The notes below the pieces were generated by a model. That model saw only the letters and a list, made by a program, of their open reading frames with translations, searched no databases and was not told the origin of the DNA. A stretch of 36,466 nt of DNA from a virus. This document shows positions 1 through 5,938 of this stretch, piece by piece (the first letter of the stretch is position 1; every line of letters starts with the position of its first letter). The stretch spans positions 1 to 36,466 of the IMG/VR virus record IMGVR_UViG_3300025941_000064; one strand, written 5' to 3'. The position numbers and the translations under genes are program-made.

Positions 1-162
1 CGTTAGTGCCGGTGGCGGATGCCGCGCCGTTAGTGCCGGTGGCGGATGCCGCGCCCTGATCGCCGGTGGCGGATGCCGCGCCCTGAGTGCCGGTGGCGGA
101 TGCCGCGCCCTGAGTGCCGGTGGCGGATGCCGCGCCGTTAGTGCCGGTGGCGGATGCCGCGC
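1..162. repeat. 27-bp coding tandem repeat, six full units in view
   Basis: Six consecutive 27-bp units occupy 1-27, 28-54, 55-81, 82-108, 109-135 and 136-162, followed by a degenerate unit. Units share the core GTGCCGGTGGCGGATGCCGC and differ mainly at the first eight bases (cgttagtg, cctgagtg, cctgatcg). That switches the last two residues of each 9-residue protein repeat between TN, TQ and DQ. The near-identity at DNA level, including third positions, indicates recent unit duplication. The array continues beyond the left edge. Confidence 0.95.
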
Positions 163-550
163 CCTGATAGCCGGTGGCGTGACCACCTTCTTCAACCGTT
201 GCTCTATCAGTGACCCACTTCACGGCTTCCTTGACGAGATCAGACATTCCGATCTGTGCGCCGACCTTGAGTATTTCTGCGGCCGTCTTTTCGTTGTCAT
301 CGGTATGCATCGTGCCGGAAAGCTCGACGCGGTGATAAACGGAAAGACCAGGCGCATAATACTGGAAGACGGAAAGCGGATGCCCGGTAATGGCGTGGAA
401 GCCACCTTCGCAGGCCTCGACCTTTCCTTCATGCTTTTCGGTGCGGCCGACTTCAAACTGATAGCCGCGGCATTTCAGGCCGGTGTCAAAGCCCTTGATT
501 GCCGTTACGGTCTTGACGACTTCCGGCGTGATTTCTTTCTTCTTTGCCAT
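1..550 (-). CDS. DUF7666-like protein with GAASATG tandem repeats (partial, C-terminus off the window)
   Basis: The reading frame opens at the ATG at 550 (minus) and runs off the left edge, giving about 183 residues. A GAGGGG Shine-Dalgarno lies just upstream. The N-terminal ~115 residues (MAKKKEITPEVVKTV, then GFDTGLKCRGYQFEVGRT, CEGGFHAI) resemble a small globular domain common in phages and bacteria (DUF7666-type, from memory). After that the protein becomes a nearly perfect 9-residue repeat, GAASATGTN, GAASATGTQ or GAASATGDQ, encoded by 27-bp DNA repeats. The repeat tract is probably an extended beta structure. Its function is unknown. It is the last visible gene of the leftward operon. 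The repeat number cannot be determined because the tract is cut by the window edge. Confidence 0.85.
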   Translation of the reverse strand, partial: MAKKKEITPEVVKTVTAIKGFDTGLKCRGYQFEVGRTEKHEGKVEACEGGFHAITGHPLSVFQYYAPGLSVYHRVELSGTMHTDDNEKTAAEILKVGAQIGMSDLVKEAVKWVTDRATVEEGGHATGYQGAASATGTNGAASATGTQGAASATGTQGAASATGDQGAASATGTNGAASATGTN

Positions 551-579
551 AAGATTGCCCCTCGGAATTGGAATTTGTG

Positions 580-972
580 TTATTTGGACGCGATGATGTC
601 GGTCGACCGATATGGAGAAATTTCGGGAATGCGATACAACGGCATGCCTCGACGAGGACGGAGAGCCGGGACGACATCAGATGACTGCTCGGAAACGAAA
701 TCTGCCCATTCCAGAGCCGCATGCTTTCCATGTGTGGTGCGAACGTCTTCGATCTGCTTCGAGATTTCGGTGAACAGAAAGTCTTCGATGACAAAACCGC
801 TGTTGATCCGGCTCGGGCGCTTCAACGTCTTCTCTCCGATATTGATGGACGCGACGTAGAAATAACTGTCGTCTTCACAGTCGCTCTCAAGTGTCGCCGT
901 TCCCTGAATGAGGATGTCATCGCCATAGCCTGGAAGCTTCACTTCGAAGAAATCGTATTGAGCGGTGGTCAT
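580..972 (-). CDS. Conserved hypothetical protein, leftward operon
   Basis: This gene encodes 130 residues beginning MTTAQYDFFEVKLPGYGDD. The start at 972 has a strong GGAGGA Shine-Dalgarno 8 bases upstream, and its ATGA overlaps the stop of the upstream gene, so translation is probably coupled. The first half looks like beta-strands (VKLPGYGDDILIQGTATLES, YFYVASINIG) and the middle has an amphipathic helix. The C-terminal ~30 residues are rich in Arg and Pro. No catalytic motif, signal peptide or membrane segment is visible. I do not recognise the family. Confidence 0.75.
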   Translation of the reverse strand: MTTAQYDFFEVKLPGYGDDILIQGTATLESDCEDDSYFYVASINIGEKTLKRPSRINSGFVIEDFLFTEISKQIEDVRTTHGKHAALEWADFVSEQSSDVVPALRPRRGMPLYRIPEISPYRSTDIIASK

Positions 973-1184
973 TGAACTTCCTCCATTTTCACAGCCGAGG
1001 CTTTAGCCATCCGCCGCATACGGGCCTGATCGCCAACCCACTGGTCTGAAGCTTGAGATTTCGTCATTCCTGAACCGGAACACACAAAGCAGCGAGCCGA
1101 TCCAAAGCCATATGGAAACGGAACCCTTGTCAGGGTCTTTCCAGTTCCAGAGCAGAGATTGCATGTGGAGAGGGCTGCCATCAC
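969..1184 (-). CDS. Small DnaJ-type zinc-finger protein
   Basis: This 71-residue protein has two CxxCxGxG-type motifs: CNLCSGTG near residue 8 and CFVCSGSG near residue 32. Together they form one DnaJ/RNase E-like four-cysteine zinc site. The remainder is basic and helical (DQARMRRMAKASAVKMEEV). Such miniature zinc proteins are frequent in phages, but their partners are unknown. The start overlaps the end of the deoxyribosyltransferase-like gene (TGATGATG; a second in-frame ATG lies at 1181), and the end overlaps the next start, so it sits inside a translationally coupled chain. Confidence 0.75.
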   Translation of the reverse strand: MMAALSTCNLCSGTGKTLTRVPFPYGFGSARCFVCSGSGMTKSQASDQWVGDQARMRRMAKASAVKMEEVQ

Positions 1185-1618
1185 GAACCGGCCTTCAGAG
1201 CAGCAAGAACCTCATCAGCCGACACACAGATATGGTTTGCCATTAGAGCCATCAGCTCGGGCTCTTCGCCGTCATGTGTCCAGATGATCAAGCGCTTGCC
1301 GCGACCGGCGAACCAACCACCTTCAAGGTGAGCCGACCGACCGCAAGGCAGAAGGAGGACGCAGGTGTCAGCCCATTCCATGCCGCGGAAGTCATTCATG
1401 TAGCCGCGAGCAGCAATTGGATGAGTAGTCAGCAATTCGCGATATTTGGATGCCTTCCAACCCAGCCAGTCCGGATCAATCTCAGACCATGCGAAACCGG
1501 GGACACCGTTAGGCGGGTTTTTGAAGTCGTAAACTTCATGACCTGCTTGGCGAAGAGTTACGACTGCTTCGCTTTGCAGAACGTTTCGCCAACTAGATGC
1601 GAGATAAATTCTTGCCAT
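1181..1618 (-). CDS. Nucleoside 2-deoxyribosyltransferase-like protein
   Basis: This 145-residue protein has the Rossmann-like plan of the nucleoside deoxyribosyltransferase/TIR-like superfamily. It opens with the strand MARIYLASSW followed by a helix (VVTLRQAGHEVYDF). A central MEWADTCVLLLPCG leads into SAHLEGGWFAGRGK, where the Glu (residue ~98) fits the family nucleophile position. An RLIIWTHDGEEPELM strand and loop follow. Known members cleave the N-glycosidic bond of deoxynucleosides; others act on NAD-related nucleotides or are binding proteins. The substrate here cannot be assigned. A good AGAGGA Shine-Dalgarno precedes the start. It may salvage nucleotides or act against host nucleotide-signalling defence; the latter is speculation. 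Confidence 0.75.
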   Translation of the reverse strand: MARIYLASSWRNVLQSEAVVTLRQAGHEVYDFKNPPNGVPGFAWSEIDPDWLGWKASKYRELLTTHPIAARGYMNDFRGMEWADTCVLLLPCGRSAHLEGGWFAGRGKRLIIWTHDGEEPELMALMANHICVSADEVLAALKAGS

Positions 1619-1660
1619 CGGTCGTATCCTCTGTTCAGAGCATCCGTTTCGGGGGTGGGG

Positions 1661-1936
1661 TTAGGAGGTGGCTTTGAGGATCGCCGCTCGGGCCGTATCG
1701 CAAAGCTTGTGGGCGCCTTCATCTTCGTTAAGCCAGTCGACGAGTAGCTCGGCTACCCGGAGCAGATCAGGTGCTGCGGCAATCAGCTTGGCTCTGGCAA
1801 GATTGATTTCTGGCTTCACGATCTCAGGCATCTTTGCGATCGGAAATTCCATCTTGTCGGTATCGGGATAGATGCCGAGGAAATCGCCCTCGACTGACTG
1901 CGATACTTTCCATGGGCCCTGAATTACTTTCGTCAT
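1661..1936 (-). CDS. Small conserved phage protein
   Basis: This protein has about 91 residues, beginning MTKVIQGPWKVSQS and containing an ARAKLIAAAPDLLRVAELLVDWL helix. That helix is typical of small early proteins in many phages, whose function is unknown. An ATG at 1945 is in frame, but its AGGG Shine-Dalgarno touches it directly. The same AGGG is well spaced (9 bases) from the ATG at 1936, which I therefore prefer. The protein probably has an N-terminal beta-sheet and a C-terminal helical hairpin. No catalytic residues are evident. Confidence 0.7.
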   Translation of the reverse strand: MTKVIQGPWKVSQSVEGDFLGIYPDTDKMEFPIAKMPEIVKPEINLARAKLIAAAPDLLRVAELLVDWLNEDEGAHKLCDTARAAILKATS

Positions 1937-1979
1937 ATACGTCATCCCTGCGTTCTGGTTTTACCGGGGTGGGTGGTGA

Positions 1980-2654
1980 TCAGGAGGAGAGAGCGTTAGC
2001 CTTTGCAGCGATGCCCTTTGCCGAGTAGATTGCGTTGTTCGTGATCTTGCGCTGCCATGCACCGTTCTTCGGTGACCAGTTCCAGGCCGCGCCCTTCAAT
2101 TCCGAGATAATTTCAGGAGAAGGCTTGCCGTCGAAAATGATCTGCAGGCGCTCAATATCGTGATTGGCGACGATGAGAACTTCACCGATTGTGAATTCCT
2201 CCTTGCCAGTCTTAGCACCAGCAGGCCTTTCGACAGGCGCAGCACCCACAGCCTTGATTGCCTTGATCGAGGCAGCGAGCGCGCGATCCTGCCAGTCGTA
2301 AAGCTCCTTGGCCTTGTTCTCATAGGAGCGCCAAATCTTCTCTTGACGCTGGACAGGGAAGTTCGCTGGTCCGGTGATCATCGTCGACATCATGCGGCCG
2401 CGAGAAGACCAGACGACCGATAGGCGCTTGATATAATTCTCACGATAACGCTCGGACTGTGCGACCGCTTCAACCATACGGTCTTCAGTGTCGGCGACAG
2501 CAGCAAGTTTGTCGTTGAAGTTGGTAATATGCGCGACATACTCGGCGACTTCGCTTTCGCCGCGGCGCTCTGGCGAATGGCTCGTTCCAGCGTGGGCACG
2601 GATTGCAAGCTGTAAGCTTACGTCTGATGCTTCCGGTTTTCTGAACTGCGCCAT
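1980..2654 (-). CDS. Early protein with C-terminal WSP/AWQR module, first gene of the leftward operon
   Basis: With the start at 2654 it has 224 residues; an AGGA lies 8 bases upstream, and in-frame ATGs also occur at 2663, 2669 and 2750. The 2750 ATG lies inside an operator and upstream of the predicted transcription start, so it is rejected. The central ~120 residues are helical (VADTEDRMVEAVAQSERYRENYIKR) and look DNA- or partner-binding. The C-terminal ~60 residues hold the recurrent phage/plasmid module: IFDGKPSPEIISELKGAAW, then WSPKNGAWQRKITNNA. Its biochemical role is not known to me. Transcription would start from the leftward promoter at 2733-2760. Confidence 0.75.
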   Translation of the reverse strand: MAQFRKPEASDVSLQLAIRAHAGTSHSPERRGESEVAEYVAHITNFNDKLAAVADTEDRMVEAVAQSERYRENYIKRLSVVWSSRGRMMSTMITGPANFPVQRQEKIWRSYENKAKELYDWQDRALAASIKAIKAVGAAPVERPAGAKTGKEEFTIGEVLIVANHDIERLQIIFDGKPSPEIISELKGAAWNWSPKNGAWQRKITNNAIYSAKGIAAKANALSS

Positions 2655-2732
2655 TTCCCTCATCCTCATCTTTCGCCCCGGTTCGCTACTTCGCCGTTCG
2701 GCGGGCTCAGTCGGTGCGGTGTTGATGAGGGA

Positions 2733-2760
2733 AGAATACCATTTTGGCATTGCTAGTCAA
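2733..2760 (-). promoter_or_regulatory. Leftward early promoter (PL-like)
   Basis: On the minus strand a -35 TTGACT (2760-2755) is followed after 16 bases by TATTCT (2738-2733). Transcription would begin near 2726, about 70 bases before the first leftward gene. The operator at 2736-2750 fills the spacer and the operator at 2760-2774 touches the -35, which is the arrangement expected for repressor control. Confidence 0.6.
2736..2750. promoter_or_regulatory. Operator, left cluster copy 1
   Basis: ATACC-ATTTT-GGCAT is an inverted repeat with 5-base arms and a 5-base spacer, with one arm mismatch. It matches the sites at 2760, 3974 and 4032. It lies between the -35 and -10 of the leftward promoter. 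Confidence 0.65.
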
Positions 2761-2777
2761 TACCGACTTGGTATAAA
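2750..2777 (+). promoter_or_regulatory. Rightward promoter of the left control region
   Basis: TTGCTA (2750-2755) and TATAAA (2772-2777) are 16 bases apart. The predicted start of transcription lies near 2784-2786, at the ATG of the small rightward gene. The operator at 2760-2774 overlaps the -10 box. Confidence 0.5.
2760..2774. promoter_or_regulatory. Operator, left cluster copy 2 (perfect arms)
   Basis: ATACC-GACTT-GGTAT has perfectly complementary arms. It overlaps the -35 of the leftward promoter and the -10 of the rightward one, so one bound dimer could block both. A further half-site TTGGTAT at 2781-2787 runs into the ATG of the next gene. Confidence 0.7.
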
Positions 2778-2785
2778 TATTTGGT

Positions 2786-3133
2786 ATGAGCAAAAGACAC
2801 GATACCGAAACGGACAGAATCAGAGCGCTACGGAAGAAATACCCACCTGTCGAGGTGGCTCCGTTTCTCAGAATGCAACGACGCTGGATAAGGCGCGTGA
2901 ACCAGATGAGCCATCTCACCCACGTTCAACGATGCGCGGCCGTATTCATTGGCGCGTTTGGAACGCCAGACAGACCGTTTTGCGCGGCTGGGATGGATTA
3001 TATCTGCAGGAATGTGGGGTGCGAAAGGACGGCAGTTCACCTAGCTGTAAAGAAGCTTGAGGCGATCCATTGGATGGAAGTCGATCGCAAAACACGCGCC
3101 GGGAATGTCTACCGGATAGCGATCCCATTTTGA
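2786..3133 (+). CDS. Winged-helix DNA-binding protein (replication or regulatory type)
   Basis: This 115-residue protein starts in a basic tail (MSKRHDTETDRIRALRKKY). It continues into a helix-turn-helix/winged-helix region: a helical RRVNQMSHLTHVQRCAAVFIG, then AAGMDYICRNVGCERTAVHLAVKKLEAIHWMEVDRK and a wing ending GNVYRIAIPF. The 'new host gene, recognition helix, wing' pattern resembles phage replication-initiator or GntR/MarR-like wHTH proteins. No Shine-Dalgarno precedes the ATG, and the predicted transcription start is within two bases of it, so the mRNA may be leaderless. The gene lies alone between two minus-strand genes, under operator control. Confidence 0.7.
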   Translation: MSKRHDTETDRIRALRKKYPPVEVAPFLRMQRRWIRRVNQMSHLTHVQRCAAVFIGAFGTPDRPFCAAGMDYICRNVGCERTAVHLAVKKLEAIHWMEVDRKTRAGNVYRIAIPF

Positions 3134-3140
3134 TTTTATT

Positions 3141-3173
3141 GTTGTTCTGGAACAACCAATTACGTGTTGTTCC
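3141..3173. repeat. Overlapping palindromes GTTGTTC/GAACAAC
   Basis: GTTGTTC-TG-GAACAAC (3141-3156) is a perfect palindrome. Its right arm also forms a second perfect 8-bp stem, GGAACAAC (3149-3156) with GTTGTTCC (3166-3173), around a 9-base loop. The two hairpins exclude each other. The element lies in the convergent gap between the winged-helix gene and the repressor. It may be a bidirectional RNA end or a protein site; neither strand shows a classic U-tract directly after a stem. Confidence 0.6.
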
Positions 3174-3202
3174 CCACCAACACTATATAGACGGGGGCTG
3201 AT

Positions 3203-3218
3203 ATAGACGGGAGTCTAT
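3203..3218. terminator. Weak inverted repeat with trailing T-rich run
   Basis: ATAGAC-GGGA-GTCTAT is followed on the plus strand by TTTTCTTCTT. A 6-bp stem is weak for an intrinsic terminator, but it sits just after the winged-helix gene and before the convergent repressor gene. A direct repeat ATATAGACGGG (around 3184 and 3201) overlaps it. Confidence 0.3.
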
Positions 3219-3272
3219 TTTCTTCTTATATCCGCTTAAGAGGTAGGAGAGGAGGATACAGGAGGGAAGGGT

Positions 3273-3956
3273 TCAAGCATTCCCAGCAAGGGCGATGTAG
3301 TGAACCGTCTCCACAGCTGAGGCAGGAAACCGAAGTTCTTTGGGCGGGTTGAATTGCTCAAGAACGAGCTCGATGCTGTTATGACGAATGAACTTTTTCA
3401 CATACGCCAGGAGTGGGCCGTGCTCTTCCATTCGAAGTTGCGCTATGACGTAGTCACCCTTTTTTACTCGTCGCTTGGGATCAACGAAACAGATTTCGCC
3501 ATCCTCATATCTGGGCGACATTGAGTCACCTGCAACTTGGACTGCATAGGCCCCCGAAATATCAGAGAGAACAGGGGGAGCCATAACCTCATACAAAATA
3601 CTTCCATTCATGAGGAATTCTCCGTCGACGCCGCCGACAGCTTGCCCAAATACAGGTATCTTTCGGCCTAAGCCGATCACATTATCCCTAATTTTTGCAT
3701 TTGGAAGTTCAAAAACATTGGAACCAAAATTAGTTATATCGGAAGTTTCAATATTCTCCGCAGGGCTCTCATCCGGCCAGCCAAATAGCAAAATTTCTGC
3801 GGTCACATGCAAAGGGCCGCAAAGGCGTTCAGCCCACTCCTTCGTGAGTTTACGATCTCCAGTCTCTAGTCGCTTGATCTGAGGTTGTGAGGTGCCTACA
3901 GCCTCGGCCAAACTGGCCTGAGACATTCCTAGCTTTTCCCTTAACTCTTTGATCAT
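3273..3956 (-). CDS. Prophage repressor, HTH plus S24 LexA-like domain (CI-type)
   Basis: This encodes 227 residues from the ATG at 3956, which has GGAAG 6 bases upstream. An ATG two codons earlier (3962) has no room for a ribosome site. An N-terminal Cro/CI helix-turn-helix (GMSQASLAEAVGTSQPQIKRLE, residues ~10-33) binds DNA. The C-terminal S24 domain begins near IPVFGQAVGG and holds the catalytic Ser in VAGDSMSPRYEDGE and a Lys in AYVKKFI. The usual Ala-Gly self-cleavage pair is not obvious; QAVGG is the nearest candidate. It is flanked by operator clusters on both sides, so it most likely maintains lysogeny and represses the leftward and rightward early promoters. RecA-stimulated cleavage is inferred from the family. 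Confidence 0.9.
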   Translation of the reverse strand: MIKELREKLGMSQASLAEAVGTSQPQIKRLETGDRKLTKEWAERLCGPLHVTAEILLFGWPDESPAENIETSDITNFGSNVFELPNAKIRDNVIGLGRKIPVFGQAVGGVDGEFLMNGSILYEVMAPPVLSDISGAYAVQVAGDSMSPRYEDGEICFVDPKRRVKKGDYVIAQLRMEEHGPLLAYVKKFIRHNSIELVLEQFNPPKELRFPASAVETVHYIALAGNA

Positions 3957-3973
3957 ATTCATCTTCCGAACTT

Positions 3974-3988
3974 ATGCCATCGTGGCAT
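3974..3988. promoter_or_regulatory. Operator, right cluster copy 1 (perfect arms)
   Basis: ATGCC-ATCGT-GGCAT has perfectly complementary arms and belongs to the RTRCC-N5-GGYAT family. It lies 12-18 bases upstream of the repressor start codons, so occupancy could provide autoregulation. Confidence 0.7.
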
Positions 3989-3997
3989 TTTTATCAA

Positions 3998-4018
3998 AAT
4001 CCAATTTGGTATAAATAT
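3998..4018. promoter_or_regulatory. Degenerate operator overlapping a TATAAAT box
   Basis: AATCC-AATTT-GGTAT (3998-4012) matches the operator family in its right arm only. TTGGTATAAATAT at 4006-4018 is a 13-base exact match to 2768-2780 in the left control region, where it carries the rightward -10 box. This is probably the -10 region of the rightward (PR-like) promoter. No strong -35 is visible. Confidence 0.45.
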
Positions 4019-4031
4019 CGCTTGATTTACG

Positions 4032-4046
4032 ATGCCATTTTGGTAT
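4032..4046. promoter_or_regulatory. Operator, right cluster copy 3
   Basis: ATGCC-ATTTT-GGTAT has one arm mismatch. Its middle matches the operator at 2736 (same ATTTT spacer). A further half-site TTGGTAT (4052-4058) runs into the ATG of the Cro-like gene, mirroring the left cluster. Confidence 0.65.
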
Positions 4047-4056
4047 CGTGTTTGGT

Positions 4057-4293
4057 ATGACCCTAGATGAATATTTCAAAGCCCAGGACCCGAAGGTCTC
4101 ATACGCCGAATTCGCTGACAGGATCGGCGTTACCCAAGCGGCGATCAGTCGATATGTGGACGGGAAGAGGTTTCCGTCTCCTGAACTAATCCGCAAGATC
4201 CATGAGGCTACGGATAGGTCAGTGACGGCCAATGATTTGTTGAAGGGCTTTGAAGAGGCGCAACAAAAGCGCTCGCGGGAGACCGCAGCATGA
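4057..4293 (+). CDS. Cro-like helix-turn-helix protein
   Basis: This encodes 78 residues from the ATG at 4057; a GTG three codons earlier (4048) is in frame but less likely. VSYAEFADRIGVTQAAISRYVDGKRFPSPELIRKIHEAT is a clear lambda-Cro/CI type HTH (YdaS/Cro-like), with a short C-terminal tail. It is divergent from the repressor and starts next to the same operators. By position it is the Cro counterpart, competing for operators to commit to lytic growth. No Shine-Dalgarno is visible. It is the first gene of the long rightward operon, and its stop overlaps the next ATG. Confidence 0.85.
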   Translation: MTLDEYFKAQDPKVSYAEFADRIGVTQAAISRYVDGKRFPSPELIRKIHEATDRSVTANDLLKGFEEAQQKRSRETAA

Positions 4294-4799
4294 TCAACGT
4301 CGCCGGCTTCCCGCTCTGCGCCAAGCGTCTGCAGTTCCAGCGGGCCAAGCTCAACGAAGTAGGCATGACATCCTATTGGGCCGCAGTCTGTGTTGCATCC
4401 GATATCGATGACGAGAAACTGGTCGCTTTCGGCGGCTTCGACTTCAACGATATGTCCGAGGACAATGGCCGGAAGCTGCTCGGACGACTTGAGCAGTTCA
4501 TCTCTGCCGGTCTCGATGCCAAAAAGGCGAAGAGCGACACAGGCAGCCTCACGGCCGCTGAAATGAGCGTTCGGGCTTTCCTCGGCGCTAATGGTGTCAA
4601 GGTGTCGAAGCTCTCTGGTATCGATGATTATTGGACAGCCGCACGGGCGCTGTGGGGCGACAAGATCGAAGCAAGCCCAAAGGTTCGCGACGCTTACACG
4701 CTCGCATTCCAGATCAACCGTATCGTCAAGAAACAACGGTCTAGGCTTGCTCGCGAAAACTATTCCAATCTTGCCGAGGAGTGGAGGGCGCGCAAATGA
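4290..4799 (+). CDS. Hypothetical early protein
   Basis: This protein has 169 residues (MINVAGFPLCAKRLQFQRAK). The ATG overlaps the Cro-like stop (ATGA), so translation is probably coupled. The sequence is a mixed alpha/beta protein ending in a basic helical tail (RIVKKQRSRLARENYSNLAEEWRARK), which could contact nucleic acid. No catalytic motif, membrane segment or known domain is recognisable. Confidence 0.65.
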   Translation: MINVAGFPLCAKRLQFQRAKLNEVGMTSYWAAVCVASDIDDEKLVAFGGFDFNDMSEDNGRKLLGRLEQFISAGLDAKKAKSDTGSLTAAEMSVRAFLGANGVKVSKLSGIDDYWTAARALWGDKIEASPKVRDAYTLAFQINRIVKKQRSRLARENYSNLAEEWRARK

Positions 4800-5254
4800 C
4801 ATGGTCATTCGAGATTTCCACAGCGCCCAAAGGCCGCAACATCACGGTTATGCGCACCGCTCGCAGCAAAGACGGCGTCACCCGTTTCCCGGTGGAGGAA
4901 TTCGAGCCGGATCATGTGTGGCTGGCGACGAAATGCGGGAAGGTGCTCAAGAGCTACTGGATCCCCGAGACCGCGAAGAATGAGGGCCGCTGGGCTGGCC
5001 TCGGCACGAAAGAGCAGCCTGTCGCATGGCAGCTGTACGTGGTTCCGGCGCATCCGAACTCTGTTTCGGATCTCGGGCTGAACATCGTCACCAAGCATAC
5101 CGAAATTTCCAATTCCAAAACCGCTGCAGCCACCGATATCCCAGAGGCCCGGACTCCTTTGGGCCACATCAAGGCTGTGACGGGCAAGAGCGGGGCAGGC
5201 GCTGTCGAATCCGTCTGCCCCGCATCGATCGATGATGTGGGAGGCGGCGCATGA
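4796..5254 (+). CDS. Hypothetical early protein
   Basis: This protein has 152 residues from the ATG at 4796, which overlaps the preceding stop and is preceded by GGAGGG. A GTG at 4781 is also in frame. The N-terminal half looks like a beta-rich domain (FEISTAPKGRNITVM, then EFEPDHVWLATKCGKVLKSYWI). The C-terminal half is low-complexity, rich in Ala, Gly and Ser. The family is not recognised. Confidence 0.65.
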   Translation: MTWSFEISTAPKGRNITVMRTARSKDGVTRFPVEEFEPDHVWLATKCGKVLKSYWIPETAKNEGRWAGLGTKEQPVAWQLYVVPAHPNSVSDLGLNIVTKHTEISNSKTAAATDIPEARTPLGHIKAVTGKSGAGAVESVCPASIDDVGGGA

Positions 5255-5415
5255 AGAACCGTGAACCGGTAGGCCATGATTGGCTCGAAGACTTCCGCGA
5301 TCGCTTTGCCGACGAATTCCCAGACGAACCCGAAAACGCCGTCGCACGCCGCGCTGTTGAGCGCAACGTTGCGGCAGATCGCAAGCAGACTGAAAGACCG
5401 GGGAGAGTGGCATGA
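5251..5415 (+). CDS. Small highly charged protein, 54 aa
   Basis: The ATG at 5251 overlaps the upstream stop, and the TGA at 5413-5415 overlaps the next ATG. The protein (MKNREPVGHDWLEDFRDRF, then DEFPDEPENAVARRAVERN) is charged and probably helical. It has no known domain. Support comes from the unbroken ATGA coupling on both sides. Confidence 0.55.
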   Translation: MKNREPVGHDWLEDFRDRFADEFPDEPENAVARRAVERNVAADRKQTERPGRVA

Positions 5416-5765
5416 ATTGCAATTTCCGTATTGGTCAGAAGGTAATTTACGTCTGTAACCAGCAACCGGACGATTTCGTCCGTGAGGCTAAGGCCATGTG
5501 GCTTTCCAATGGCCTCATCATTCCCGAAGAGGGGCACGTCTATACGATACGTGACCTCCGCGATGGGATGAACCGCCGCGACGGTGTTATTCCGGTAGTG
5601 CTTCTCGAGGAGATCAGGAACCGGGAAGTTCCCCTCTTTGGCGGCAGGTATGGCGAACCAGGTTTCAGCTATGAGAGTTTCCGACCCGTCGTCGATCGCA
5701 AGACGGATATCTCGTGCTTCAAAGCCATGCTGAACTACCGGCCAAAAGTCGTGGTGATCTCATGA
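5412..5765 (+). CDS. Conserved hypothetical protein with SH3-like N-terminus
   Basis: This protein has 117 residues. FRIGQKVIYVCNQQPDD followed by GLIIPEEGHVYTIRDLRDG, VIPVVLLEEIRN and FSYESFRPV has the strand pattern of small SH3-like or 'GQKVVCI...Y.I' phage proteins. The ATG overlaps the previous stop and the stop overlaps the next start. The cellular role is unknown. Confidence 0.7.
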   Translation: MNCNFRIGQKVIYVCNQQPDDFVREAKAMWLSNGLIIPEEGHVYTIRDLRDGMNRRDGVIPVVLLEEIRNREVPLFGGRYGEPGFSYESFRPVVDRKTDISCFKAMLNYRPKVVVIS

Positions 5766-5938
5766 CCGCGGCAATCCTTGAATTTTCCGCCTTCGCAATC
5801 ATCGCTCTGAACTTCATCGTCTGTGTCCTCGCAGTCGTCCGTCCTTGGCTTAGAGAAGCGTTTCGCAGGCAAGAACGTCAATCGGCTGTCATCCTCCAGT
5901 TCGCGCGTCCTGGCCGCCGTGGAGGTCGCCATGGGTGA
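5762..5938 (+). CDS. Small single-pass membrane protein, 58 aa
   Basis: MTAAILEFSAFAIIALNFI continues into VCVLAVVRPW, forming one hydrophobic helix, followed by a strongly basic tail (REAFRRQERQ to RRGGRHG). By the positive-inside rule the tail should be cytoplasmic. The ATG at 5762 overlaps the preceding stop, and a downstream GGAGGT inside this gene serves the next one. The function is unknown; small early membrane proteins in phages often act in superinfection exclusion, but nothing specific shows that here. Confidence 0.6.
   Translation: MTAAILEFSAFAIIALNFIVCVLAVVRPWLREAFRRQERQSAVILQFARPGRRGGRHG

Noticed and set aside
1-162. A CRISPR array
   Set aside because: The units are contiguous with no spacers and are translated in frame as a protein repeat.
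179-859. A 226-codon plus-strand frame over the left accessory genes
   Set aside because: It overlaps two well-supported minus genes that have ribosome sites and coupled starts. Its protein looks random and its start lies in the tandem repeat.
3141-3173. An alphaproteobacterial LexA box (GTTC-N7-GTTC)
   Set aside because: GTTC copies are 21 bases apart and GAAC lies between them. The spacing does not match.
3972-4808. A 278-codon minus-strand frame opposite the Cro-like and next genes
   Set aside because: The plus-strand genes have an HTH domain and ATGA coupling. The minus frame has no domain and crosses the operators.
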